Position numbers and translations under genes: made by a program. From Hypericum androsaemum (lineage: Eukaryota > Streptophyta > Magnoliopsida > Malpighiales > Hypericaceae), in assembly GCA_963995505.1 (NCBI GenBank), contig OZ023190.1:18780092-18844091 (forward strand): 64,000 bases of DNA, in the 5' to 3' direction. Numbering within the stretch: the first letter of the stretch is position 1; the number at the start of each line of letters is the position of its first letter. Below are positions 13,801 through 23,439 of the stretch, piece after piece. The notes below the pieces were generated by a model. That model was not told where the DNA came from and did no database searches. It saw only the letters and a list, made by a program, of their open reading frames with translations.

Positions 13801-14733
13801 ACAGTTATGTGAAGCCTAAAAAGAGTTGCGGGACAATTCTTGATACTGACAGCTTACCAATGCTTGAAGAGAAGAGAGAGATATTTTTTCTTCTCTCTTT
13901 TCTAGTTCATAACACTAAACCTGTTGGCCACCAGGTGACAATTTTTTTTATCAACATGAGCTTCATACTCAGAATTCCTATAGTTTACTAGTTTACTAAC
14001 GTTTTAATTTTCTTTACTTCATGTCTTCTTGTAGGATCTGGTTGGTCTGGTTATCTCGATGCTACTTTTAGGAGATTTTAGCTTAGTGTTGCTTACTTTG
14101 CTACAATTGTATTCTATTTCGCTGGTGGATGTCGTACTGGCTTTGTGTATTCTACCTTTTGGGATTCTACTGCCTTTTCCTGCTGGAATCAATGCTTTGT
14201 TTAGTCATGGACAGAGGCGTTCTGCTGGCCTCGCACGTGTATATGCTTTGTGGAATATTAATTCTCTGATCAATATCGTGAGTGCTCTCTCTTACCTTTT
14301 TCATATCTGATTAACTAATACCCCTCAATGCGGTTCTATATTCTTTGATATTTCTGCATTACTCCCTCGCGTCTCTGATGGTCTGCCATTGTACCAGGTG
14401 GTTGTTTTTGTTTGTGGCTATATTCACTATAGGCATCAGTCATCATCAAGTAAAAAAATCCCCTTTCAGCCATGGAATATTAGCATGTAAGTGGGCTTAT
14501 ACCGTGCTCAGTTGTTTTATTACAGACGATCAATGTTGGTTTACCTGCTGATGCATTTGCACATGTTCGTTTGGTCCTGATGCAGGGATGAAAGTGAATG
14601 GTGGATTTTTCCAGCCGGTCTGGTGTTGTGTAAGATTTTACAATCTCAACTTATCAATTGGCACGTCGCAAATCTGGAAATTCAAGACCGCTCATTGTAC
14701 AGTAACGATTTTGAGCTGTTCTGGCAGTCATGA
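4831..14733 (+). CDS. Large glycine-rich, ephrin-receptor-like multi-pass membrane protein (1460 aa)
   Basis: Plant-specific protein of unknown function, of the type annotated in Arabidopsis as glycine-rich protein At5g11700/At4g32920/At5g47020. The 22 exons are 4831-5684, 5795-5910, 6435-6643, 6740-6859, 7365-7493, 7579-7704, 8540-8595, 8674-8773, 8854-8971, 9038-9247, 9410-9746, 10088-10181, 10664-10772, 11188-11459, 11592-11719, 11886-12120, 12790-12978, 13108-13394, 13721-13934, 14035-14277, 14398-14486 and 14586-14733, summing to exactly 1461 codons. I chose 4831 because it is the first in-frame ATG and gives a signal peptide, followed by a proline run. The ectodomain is rich in N-glycosylation sites and GGGG tracts. 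A Cys-rich module with CPVGTY and CRPCP precedes the first membrane span (WLFCLLLMGLLILSALVLSVA, about residue 893). More spans lie near the C terminus. Topology suggests a plasma membrane or endomembrane surface protein; that is inference. Confidence 0.93.
7289..7362 (+). repeat. 37-bp tandem duplication at an intron 3' end
   Basis: The motif TCTATTCAATTACTAAAACT and the following bases through CACTATTGC occur twice in a row with a 37-bp period, at the 3' end of the intron before exon 5 of the glycine-rich gene. Only the second copy ends in the used CAG acceptor at 7362-7364; the first reads GCAT. Confidence 0.85.
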
Positions 14734-16500
14734 TGATGATGGTGTCATGCACAGAAACGATTTTCCAGGTTTTCTTTGTTCCTTTTGTACGCCTTTTGGA
14801 GTACTAGGCACATCGTTAACTCACAGATTAGAATAGAGGAATAGGAAATGAGTGATAGAGCGAAGGCATCTTATTCATGTGCCTCACTGACGTTTGTTTT
14901 GCATATAAATAGTTGTAAATATCATCTCTCTAGTCCTATTGTCACAGCTCTTAGGTTTCTCTTGATACGGATCTGCCTTCTTCGTCACTCTTTCGCCTCT
15001 ACTGGGATTTTTGTATTGTCGCCTTGGCGGAATGGTGAAGCTTCAACGTTCGTCGATGGTCGAACATGTAAACTGAACAAAATCAGTATAGTGGATGGCC
15101 AACGTTGTGAAGCTGCGGATGCCAAAATTTGACATTCAGAGCATCAAGTGGAGCTCGTTCCATCTCCCATTTCAGTAAAACAACAGTGGCTCTGCACTAA
15201 CTACTCCTTGTTTTGGGAATCTTGATAGACGACTCCTCGTAGCTTGAGATGGCGGCAATCACTGCATCTCTGTTGAGGTTAGAATTGAACAAAATTGCAA
15301 GGGAGAATAGTTCATTGAACTAAGATTGTTTGATAAGATGCTGTCGAATGTCTCACGAGCATCTTCAAGCACCCTCAGCATCTGCAAACATAAATGCCAT
15401 ATTCAGATATCACTGCAGAGTGGGCAGTCAGGTACAATAATAAATAACAAGCACATTTTGACCCTCGTTTATCAGAACAGTTCTTATCAGCTGGCTATAG
15501 AGCGAACCAGTGACGTAGCGACGAGCTGCAAAAGCTCACAAACAATGTGGTGCATGAATCTATGATGTCGATTGCAAGAAGCGATCGCAGTTGAGTGGTA
15601 GAATACATAAATGAGGGAAGAGCACTGCATCCATCATAAATGGCTTCTAAAGAAGAAGGGAAACGTTGTAACAAAGCAGCCGGGGGAGGATTTGCGGTGA
15701 TCCGAAATGGTCCTCGTGGAGGGAGGTGACTGTTTTTTAGGATTCCGTCCCGTTGGGAATCTCGCATCAGTTAAAATACGAGTGGTGGGCAAGATTATAA
15801 GTGTAGATAATCCACCAACCCATCATCGCCTTAAAATTTGGGTTGGATATGAAGATTCTAACACGTCCCTCTTCTTATTCTGTTCTTCCCAGAGCTAAAC
15901 GTAAATATCCGACCAACTATGTTCACGGATGTTTACAGAGCATATCACATCCAACAAATGCATGCTAAAGCACAATCAAAGCCTTGCATTGATCAGCAAC
16001 TGCTACGGACGTCGAGACGAGTCACATTCAGTCAGGGCATTGCTTGTAATAATCAAACAAGAAGGGTCGGTCTCCTTCACCTCGCTCACTTTTGTTTTAT
16101 CCGCTTCTGGTCTATGTTCTTGTACCGTGTACGAGTCCGTCCCGGGCTGGACATCGGAGATCCGGTGCGGTGCTTTCGAGGGCTTTTATAGGCCATCAAT
16201 TTGGCTGCCATTGCAGATGATCTTGAGCTCAGGGACTTCGTTTTAATAGGTGGCATACTTCAGGGACCAAATTGAACTTCTATCTGCAAATAGTCGCACT
16301 TCAATGGGCTCTTAACACTTAAAAGGCTCAGTTGCCTCGAAAATGATACGGTGTTCGAGTTTGGTCTATTCTATTGCTATTTCTTTGTGCCGATTTTGTG
16401 TTCGGATTTGGTCTATTGTTCTTTCTTTGTGCCAATTTTGCGTTGCTGTACAACCTTTTAATTTCATAGTAGGGTCCTGATTGGGTATTGATAACGAACA
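14734..16500. other. 3' UTR and spacer, no gene seen
   Basis: The first ~400 bases are probably 3' UTR of the glycine-rich gene. Beyond that I find no conserved reading frame, RNA gene or transposon end before the TSD at 16501. Open frames near 15326-16246 overlap one another on both strands and carry no known motif. Confidence 0.5.
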
Positions 16501-16509
16501 CGATAAAAA

Positions 16510-17635
16510 GGGGAAATTACTATTTGGCTTCTGGTATTTGGCATATTCGCCTCTCACTCCTGTATTTCAAAAATTGATTAAAAACTTTCCATAGTTTGAC
16601 AAAATTATACTCTAGAGTCCCTCGCTGACGTCAGCAACAATTTTTTTCATTAAAATGAATGTTATACCTTTCAAGAAAACAAAAAAAAGCTATCTTCCTC
16701 AAACCCAGAAATCATTTCTTTCTTCTTCAAGAACATTAAGAACACTTCAATTAATATCAATCCAAATTAATTAGACAAGCCAAACAAAAAATTATCCCAG
16801 CTTCGAAGAGGGATCGACACCATCGAAGCCGAACCCCAGCCTCAACCCAGAAACTGCTACCAACGGAGTCGCTAAGCGGTGGTGACATAGTGATGAGGCG
16901 GTTCAATCGAGCAACACGACGGGCTCCTCCTCACCAGCACCTCCGAGGTCTACGGCGACGAGGCGACCTCTCCGACGACGAGGCGACCTCTTCGACGACA
17001 ATCTAGGTTTCCAGCAAGCGTCTCGATTCCTCCCCCCGGCGACTGCCCCACCATGTCCGATAGTCTAGGATTGATATCGAGGGCTTGTTCAGAGCTAGGT
17101 TTAGGAATCGCTGCCCGGGGTACCTTCTCGACCGAGCTAGCTTCGAGGTTCGTCCTCGTCGCGGGCCCGCCGTATTGCTCGATTGAAGAGATTTGATTTT
17201 CTCCGTATTGCTCGATTGAAGAGATTTGATTTTCTGTGTTCTTCCTTATCCCGGGCGTGTCGTGTTGCTCGATTGAAGACGATTGATTTTCTGAGTTCGT
17301 CCTCTTGCCGCTGTGATTGGGTTTTCATGACCGGCGTGGCGTAGTCCTTGACGACGTTCTGAGTTTGATTTCGTAATTTTGATTGTTATTTCAGATCTAA
17401 TTTTTTTTGGAACAAATTTTTTTTGGTTTTTTCGAAAGGTAAAGGGTGAAGATGATGATGAAAGGGAACATATTTTTATTATTATTTTTCGCCAAACTAG
17501 GAATATATATATCATTTACTCGAAAAGCCTGAAAGTATAATTTCTCCAAACTATGAGAAATTTTTAATCAATTTTCGAAATACAGGAGTGAGAAACGAAT
17601 ATGCCAAACACCAGGGACCTGACAAAAATTTCCCC
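16510..17635. mobile_element. Non-autonomous MULE (family C), 1126 bp, long TIRs and perfect 9-bp TSD
   Basis: The perfect target duplication CGATAAAAA lies at 16501-16509 and 17636-17644. Terminal inverted repeats of about 110 bp begin GGGGAAATT and include, in both arms, TTTGGCATATTCG and CTCACTCCTGTATTTC. The interior (about 16800-17350) is clearly more GC-rich than the arms, with repeated GGCGACGAGGCGACCTCT-like words, as in elements that have captured host sequence (Pack-MULEs). I could not identify a source gene. No transposase is present. The open frames inside are tandem-repeat translations. Confidence 0.88.
17171..17293 (+). repeat. 33-bp repeats inside the family C MULE
   Basis: The unit starting CGTATTGCTCGATTGAAGAG occurs at 17171 and 17204 head to tail. 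A diverged third copy (CGTGTTGCTCGATTGAAGAC) lies at 17261. The array explains the repetitive short peptides predicted on the minus strand. Confidence 0.8.
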
Positions 17636-17654
17636 CGATAAAAATGATATATTT

Positions 17655-17730
17655 ATTGTAAGATTCGAACTCGCGTTCGAAGAGAAGAAAGAAGGATGAG
17701 AATGTCACCATTACCATTAGACCAGACACT
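17655..17730 (-). other. tRNA-like A/B-box relic, possible SINE head
   Basis: On the minus strand, TGGTCTAATGG (17714-17724) resembles an RNA polymerase III A box. GAGTTCGAATCT (17661-17672) resembles a B box about 40 bases downstream, the spacing found in tRNA genes. There is no complete cloverleaf, so this is not called a tRNA. It may be the head of a decayed tRNA-derived SINE, or chance. It begins just outside the MULE target site. Confidence 0.35.
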
Positions 17731-18083
17731 TCCTAATCCAACCCGTCATAGCATACTTATAGATAACCTAATTCCTATTCGGAAGATTTAACTGTATAAA
17801 TTGATTTGGTGACTTTTCAATTTTTAAAGTACTCATTTCTAAAATGTTAATTAGCAATACAATTTAGCAGAAACAAAAAAATGGATTAACACGGAGAACT
17901 GTTAGGAACCCAAATGCAGAATGATGAGAAACATTTCAAGCAACACATGCAAAGAAAACAAAAAACCCGAATTCAGCCAGATCTCAACAAATCTGTTTCA
18001 TGCAGACATAAAAAAAACACCAGACAGACGCAAACACTTTACTAGACCAACTCGGACCATTTTAATTTGGTCTTCATCTACAT

Positions 18084-18536
18084 TCAAGAGCTATGATGGG
18101 TTTGGGTAGCTTCCTGTGCCTTCTGTTGCACGTAATGGCCGTACTCTTTGGCCTTCTCCTTCATGTCCTTGGCCGTCTCGGTCAACACCCCTTTCGCATG
18201 GTCCAGCTGCTGAGCCCCCACCGGCCGCTTCCCGCTGACGTACCTGTACAGCCAGGTCAGCGCCGCCACGGCCGAGACCCCGAACGCACTGGAGATGAAG
18301 AAACCCGAGACGATGAGGAACGTGACGAAACCGGCCGGGACTATGACGGGGCTGGCGATGACCAGCAGCGGGGTGGCGATGACGAGGGCGATCGTGGTCC
18401 CGGTCAGGGTCAGCCCGGCCAGCAACAGCAGAAACGCACCAATGGTCCCGGCGGTCAGGAACTTGACGGTCGGCCGCGAGGGGGCCGGAAGGGTGGACTC
18501 GTGGGGCCTCTGGGACACTGCCCTCGTCTGATCCAT
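18084..18536 (-). CDS. Oleosin (150 aa, intronless)
   Basis: Structural protein that coats seed oil bodies. A short polar N terminus is followed by a ~70-residue uninterrupted hydrophobic hairpin (about 25-97) and an amphipathic C-terminal tail ending in KEYGHYVQQKAQEA. The hairpin turn carries a perfect proline knot, PX5SPX3P: P56, S62-P63 and P67 in ATPLLVIASPVIVPAG. Length and single-exon structure fit a seed oleosin of the shorter class. The coding region is strikingly GC-rich compared with its flanks, so long open frames appear on the other strand and in the other frames; these are shadows. The closest remembered neighbour pattern is At2g25890, near the Aurora, YBEY and PAPS loci as here. 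Confidence 0.97.
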   Translation of the reverse strand: MDQTRAVSQRPHESTLPAPSRPTVKFLTAGTIGAFLLLLAGLTLTGTTIALVIATPLLVIASPVIVPAGFVTFLIVSGFFISSAFGVSAVAALTWLYRYVSGKRPVGAQQLDHAKGVLTETAKDMKEKAKEYGHYVQQKAQEATQTHHSS

Positions 18537-18850
18537 GGTCTTTATGCAGTACCTTGCAACACAAGAGAAGGGTTTGGCTGGTTCTGGGACAAAGTCAGTA
18601 CATAGTAATATTATTGCAAGTTACGAGGTTTAATATAGGAGAGGCCGGTGGAGGAGATAAGAGTGGAAATGGATATCCAGGTAAGGGTAAGGATGGGAAA
18701 TAAAGGAGAAGGTGAGTTCTATGAATTGTAAAAAATGGCGTGGCACTTGTTTGGTTTGGGCAGCTCAGCATGTGTCTGGAAGTTGATTCCGGAGAGTGAC
18801 ACGTCTTCTGCGAAAATATTCTTAATCCCGCACCTTCGTTGTCATGTTCC
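18537..18850 (-). promoter_or_regulatory. Oleosin leader and promoter
   Basis: Reading the minus strand, a TATA-like CTATATTAAACC lies near 18632-18643, about 100 bases upstream of the ATG. Further up, GACACGTC at 18798-18805 is an ABRE-like ACGT core, in keeping with ABA-dependent seed expression of oleosins. No gene is present from here to 19140. Confidence 0.45.
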
Positions 18851-19139
18851 TGTTTTTTTTTAATATCGCATGTTATGCCTAGAGTTTCGAGTCCGGTGAG
18901 ATTTAAAAAAAAATTAAAATTTTACTACAATTACTACAGTTGGGACAGTTGGACATGTTAATTGCTTCCCGACCGATATTTATATCAACTGATAAAAAGT
19001 GATTCTAACCTAAATAATTGGTCTCTAGTTTGAAAACTTGAATGCAAATAGTGAAATAGAGTTAGCAGTATTTTATTATCTTTTAAAATTTTATATGACT
19101 CGAACATAAACTAGTCGAAGGAGTAAAACAAAATACTAT

Positions 19140-19317
19140 TCCCACCGATGGGCTCATGATGAAATCAAGCGGGCTTTTCAACAGGCCCGTGGGCTTAATC
19201 TCTACAGGCCCAATCAATGCACACGCGTTAAACCCTTCTCGACGGCCTAAACCCTTTCGCTCACGTCTCCGCCTAGAACCCGCCCCCCTCCCTCCCTCCC
19301 TCCCTCCCATCGGAAGC

Positions 19318-19348
<31 letters not shown>
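19140..19348 (+). promoter_or_regulatory. RH57 promoter with site II words and telo-boxes, GA-repeat leader
   Basis: GGCCC/GGGCY site II-type words cluster at about 19145-19212 (including GGCCCGTGGGCTT and GGCCCAATC). Two AAACCCTT telo-boxes follow at about 19229 and 19248. This pairing is known in plants for ribosome-biogenesis and translation genes and fits the rRNA-processing role of ROK1-type helicases. A (GA)n tract at 19322-19347 abuts the ATG. Confidence 0.6.
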
Positions 19349-22300
19349 ATGGACAAAGACGCGTCCTTCTTGTTCGCCGGAACCACCTTCAACCGGAAGA
19401 AGTTCGGCGCCGATCTCGCCCGCTTCCAGGTCCCTCCCCACCCCCACTCTTCTCCTCTTCTCGTCTTCCTTTTCTTTTGTTAAATATTTACTTTTTTTTG
19501 AAAAAAAAAGCAGGCGAAAAAGGAGAGCCAAGACAGCGAGTCCTTTGATTACTTGAGCTTGCTCGAAAGCGACAAGGCCGAACCCGAGGAGGGACCCACG
19601 AAGAAAAGGAAGCGCAAGGATAAGTCCGCTTCGGGTTGGTTTCGTCGTTTATTCGAACGACCGCTTCTTCTTTTGCTGTTATTTTCTTTAATTCGGTGTT
19701 TTGTGACGATTCGGGGATAGTTACGGTGGAGGGGTTCGATGTGTTTAAGGCTTCAAAGCCTTCGGTTCCTGCGGGGAGTGAGAAGAAGAAGGGCGGGGCA
19801 CGGGACGAAGATGAGAAGAAGGAACTTAATAGGCGGATCGAGGTTGGGATTCTAATGCTCGTGCTTGCTTGGAATTTCTCGGGGCATAGCTAATTTGGTT
19901 TTTGTTTCGATGAGGTCAGCGGGATGCTTTGTTAAGGAAGAAGCACAACATTCATGTTGCAGGCAGTAACGTTCCCTCACCGCTTCAAAGTTTTCGGGAG
20001 TTGAGCTCAAGGTAGCCTAGTGTTCATTTATAGCTTGATTTTTGTTCTTGGATGAGTTTTCTTTGTATAGGGTATGTATCTTTTGTTTATGCTCTGCGAC
20101 TTGGTGACCGGGAGTGATACTTTCTAGTTCGTTTCGCAGTTATGGATGCGACTCATTTCTACTTAGCAACTTAGCAGAACTTGGATTTAAAGAGCCAACA
20201 CCGATCCAAAGGCAGGCTATTCCAGTACTCCTATCTGTATGGCCTTCCATTTTTCTCATCTTTTATTAGAATGGACTCTCTTTTCTCTCTCTCTTTTATC
20301 AAGCCTTAAATCCATTCATGTGTATTTATTTTTCACTATCTTCTGAATAAACTCATTTGGCACTACTCTTTCCTAGGGTCGGGAATGCTTTGCTTGTGCT
20401 CCAACCGGATCAGGGAAAACCTTTGCGTTTGTTTGCCCAATGCTCATGAAACTCAAGGTACTTTCTTGATCCTTCTAGCCTCTGCAATGCTGATTCAACA
20501 AGCTCACTGATTTCTTTGACTGCTAATCAGCGCCCCTCAAAGGATGGGATAAGAGCTGTTATTTTGTCTCCCACTCGAGAATTAGCTGCCCAGACTGCCA
20601 GGGAGTCTAAAAGAATGGCAAAAGGAAGTAAATTTCGTGTGAGGGTAATGACAAAACAGCTCGTCAAGAGCGTTGACTTTTCAAAGCGGTCTTGCGACAT
20701 ACTAATAGCCACTCCTCTCAGGCTACAGCTGGCCATTAGAAAGAAGAAGATTGACCTAAGCAGGTTGGTATTGATCAATTACGTTAGGTTTTAAGCTTCT
20801 GGGTGATACTATCATTACGTGCTGTGGGATTGATGGAAAGAGAAACAGCTGAATTCTGATGTGTTCCAGTCCGAGTAGACAGTACTCTTGGCGCTTTCAA
20901 CTTGATTGAATCTTAAATCTGACCTGTCTGCCATAGTGCTCCTTATTGTGGTTTTCTGACTTCAAAGTTTCTTGTCTTGCAGGGTGGAGTATCTTGTTTT
21001 GGACGAATCTGATAAGTTATTTGAGCCTGATCTGCTAAAACAGATCGATTCTGTGGTGAAAGCATGTACAAATCCTTCGATTGTACGCTCTCTATTTAGT
21101 GCCACTTTACCTGATTTTGTCGAGGAGTTGGCGCGAACCATTATGCATGATGCTGTTCGTGTTATTGTTGGCAGGAAGTAAGCATGAATTTTGTATTTTC
21201 TTAGAAAGCTACAACAACGAACTTTCCATGATGATTATTTTTGTTGAATTTCAACAGGAACACGGCCTCTGAAACAATCAAACAGGAATTGGTTTATGTC
21301 TTAAGCGAAGAAGGCAAACTAATGGCTCTTCGTCAAAGTTTTGCCAAGGTAAGCACCCTTGGAATATAAAAGAAGTCCTGGCATAAACATTTGAGGATTT
21401 TGTTTTACGCTCAAGCTTTTCTCAAGCAAGTTATCTGGATGGTAGTTGGAATAGAAACAACACTTTTGGAGTTTGAAATAATCTGTGAACGGGACCCTGT
21501 GTGATGTTATAAACTAAAAGTTCCGGTAATTGGCTTATGGTGTTTCCATTTGAAAATTCCGAAGTTGTAAGTTTTTCTGTTAACATTTGTTCACCAAGTC
21601 AACAAGTATTAGCTACATTTTTTATAGTTTTTTTTTGTCTTCTTGACCGTCCTCTTTTTGCTGTTGCATCAATGGCGACAGTAGAGTCTGAACCCGCCAG
21701 TTTTGATATTTGTTCAAAGCAAGGAACGAGCGAAGCAACTTTATGAGGAGCTGAAATTTGACAACATTAGAGTTGCCGCTATTCATTCTGACCTGTTTCA
21801 AGCCGAGGTAACCATGGCCCTAGATTCTTAGATAAGGTGTTACCAGAATTCATGTGAATCTCTTTGAAATGATTCTGTAATATATGAATTATGGTTTATG
21901 TTTTTTTAGTTAGAACCAGTTATATCTACTGCAATTTATTGTACTTGATGCAGCGGGAAAACGCGGTGGATGACTTCAGAGCGGGTAAAACATGGGTCCT
22001 AATCGCTACTGATGTTATTGCCCGAGGCATGGATTTCAAAGGCGTCAACTGCGTTATTAATTATGATTTCCCGGATTCTGGTTCTGCCTACATCCACAGA
22101 ATCGGTATATGCTTTTGACCTCTCCCTATCTGATATATCTTGTCAATAGATAGTTGCACTAGGGCTGATGCTCACTTCTTTCCCTTTTTTGAGATTACAT
22201 AATTTATTTAAGTTTAACCTGCTCGTACAACGAACTGGTTACTGTTTTATTTTCCTGGAAGTTGATAATCTGATAATTTATCACAGGTTTGAAACGCTAA

Positions 22301-22687
22301 GGTTTTATATTTTCTTCCACTTTTCGGGTGGCAAACTCTTCAACCAGCTTTTGCTAATTCTGCATATTTTCCTCATGTGATATGATTCCTTTGCTCGACT
22401 TGTACAAAAGAACTCGAATTTGGTGACCACTTGTGTTTCTGAATCCTATCTTCTGAATTGTCCAAATAGGTCGGACCGGTCGAGCAGGGAGGCCTGGAGA
22501 AGCTATCACCTTCTACACAGAAACCGATATCCCGTATATCCGCAGCATAGCCAACGTGATGGCAGCTTCAGGTTGCGAGGTTCCTGCGTATCTAACAAAC
22601 TTGCCTACCAAGAAGTGGAAAAAGCATAGGCCCAAGAGGGAGGCTATTTCAACTAAACCGCAAGACGATGAAGAGAACCAAGATTGA
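19349..22687 (+). CDS. RH57: DEAD-box ATP-dependent RNA helicase 57, ROK1-like (534 aa)
   Basis: Nucleolar RNA helicase of the Rok1 type, expected to act in small-subunit rRNA processing. The 12 exons are 19349-19429, 19514-19634, 19721-19842, 19920-20011, 20140-20236, 20377-20457, 20531-20763, 20983-21177, 21258-21348, 21685-21807, 21954-22104 and 22470-22687, summing to 535 codons including the stop. Motifs in order: Q-motif region [13 protein letters not shown]; Walker A APTGSGKT (about 179-186); PTRELAAQ; motif II VLDESDK (DESD, about 283-286); SAT (315-317); [12 protein letters not shown]; and HRIGRTGR (460-467). DESD in place of DEAD is usual for RH57/Rok1 orthologues and is not damage. 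The basic tail WKKHRPKR suggests nuclear or nucleolar targeting. No lesion seen. Confidence 0.96.
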
Positions 22688-22717
22688 ACATGAAGAGGGA
22701 GGCTATTTCAACTAAAC
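22634..22717 (+). repeat. 25-bp direct repeat flanking the RH57 stop codon
   Basis: AAGAGGGAGGCTATTTCAAC plus the next five bases occurs at 22634-22658 in the last codons of RH57 and again at 22693-22717, just after the stop codon. The 59-bp spacing spans the end of the reading frame, so it looks like a small local duplication of the coding tail into the 3' UTR. Confidence 0.8.
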
Positions 22718-22989
22718 AGCGTTGACTTTGGGGAAAAAAAGGATTTGACTTTGTTTTCTGATTTCATAGATGTACACCATTGGAAGTCACCATCGATCCT
22801 GATCTTGTTAACGTTTTGAGAAACCAATCATAAGAAAATTTTAACATTTTTCACTGGAAGTGGGAATTTTATGGTGGATTTAACATTTTTCACTCTCCTA
22901 CTTGAAATATCAGTGGTCTAAATATTGTTATTTGATATAGAAAGATTACCGTAAAATTACGATTCTATAGGATCCCAGTTTCTCTCATT

Positions 22990-23439
22990 TCTAATTGATA
23001 ATCAGGCAAAATAGTTGAGAAAGATAATAATGGGCGCTCTTGGGCTTTGACTCTTTACCCCAAAGAAAGTGGGCCCCAGCACCCAATTCTAACCTCCTTA
23101 AGCAGGCCCAGAAAGCCCAAAATTGTCCCGGAACTCTGACCCGTTGGGTGACAGACAGCAAAGCAAAGAGGAGGCGCGTCCTCTTTGAACCAAAACTCGT
23201 TTTGAAAAAAGAGGAACAGACGCCACGTGTCGGCTTCACGTGACTCGACCGTTGGAGAGTGCTCGTTGCAGAGGTGAAGAAGAAATTTGACTATTTCTCT
23301 TTCCTCGCGATAATAATAATAACCCAACCCTAAAATCTTCCTCCCATCTCCTCTCCCATAGGTAAAGAAGAAAAGAAAGAGAGATTCCCTTCTCTCTCCT
23401 CTCTCTCTCTAAGCAATCGCTCCGGTTCGGTCTTATCCC
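22990..23439 (+). promoter_or_regulatory. Aurora kinase promoter with MSA-like element, site II and G-box words
   Basis: CGACCGTTGGA at 23246-23256 is, on the other strand, TCCAACGGTCG, close to the mitosis-specific activator consensus YCYAACGGYYA bound by MYB3R factors. GGGCCC/GGCCCA/AGCCCA words lie at about 23070-23120, and CACGTGT and TTCACGTGAC near 23224-23243. MSA sites are established for G2/M genes, as expected for an Aurora kinase. The leader is CT-rich. From the RH57 stop codon to about 22990 there is 3' UTR and AT-rich spacer without a gene. Confidence 0.6.

Noticed and set aside
17655..17730. A functional tRNA gene
   Set aside because: Only A- and B-box-like words are present; no acceptor stem or anticodon arm can be folded convincingly.
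18091..18605. 170-aa plus-strand frame and 157-aa minus-strand frame over the oleosin gene
   Set aside because: Shadows of the very GC-rich oleosin coding sequence; the oleosin frame has the proline knot and hydrophobic hairpin.
20998..21015. DESD instead of DEAD in the helicase, first thought a damaged motif II
   Set aside because: DESD is normal for the RH57/Rok1 group; ATP-binding and arginine-finger motifs are intact.
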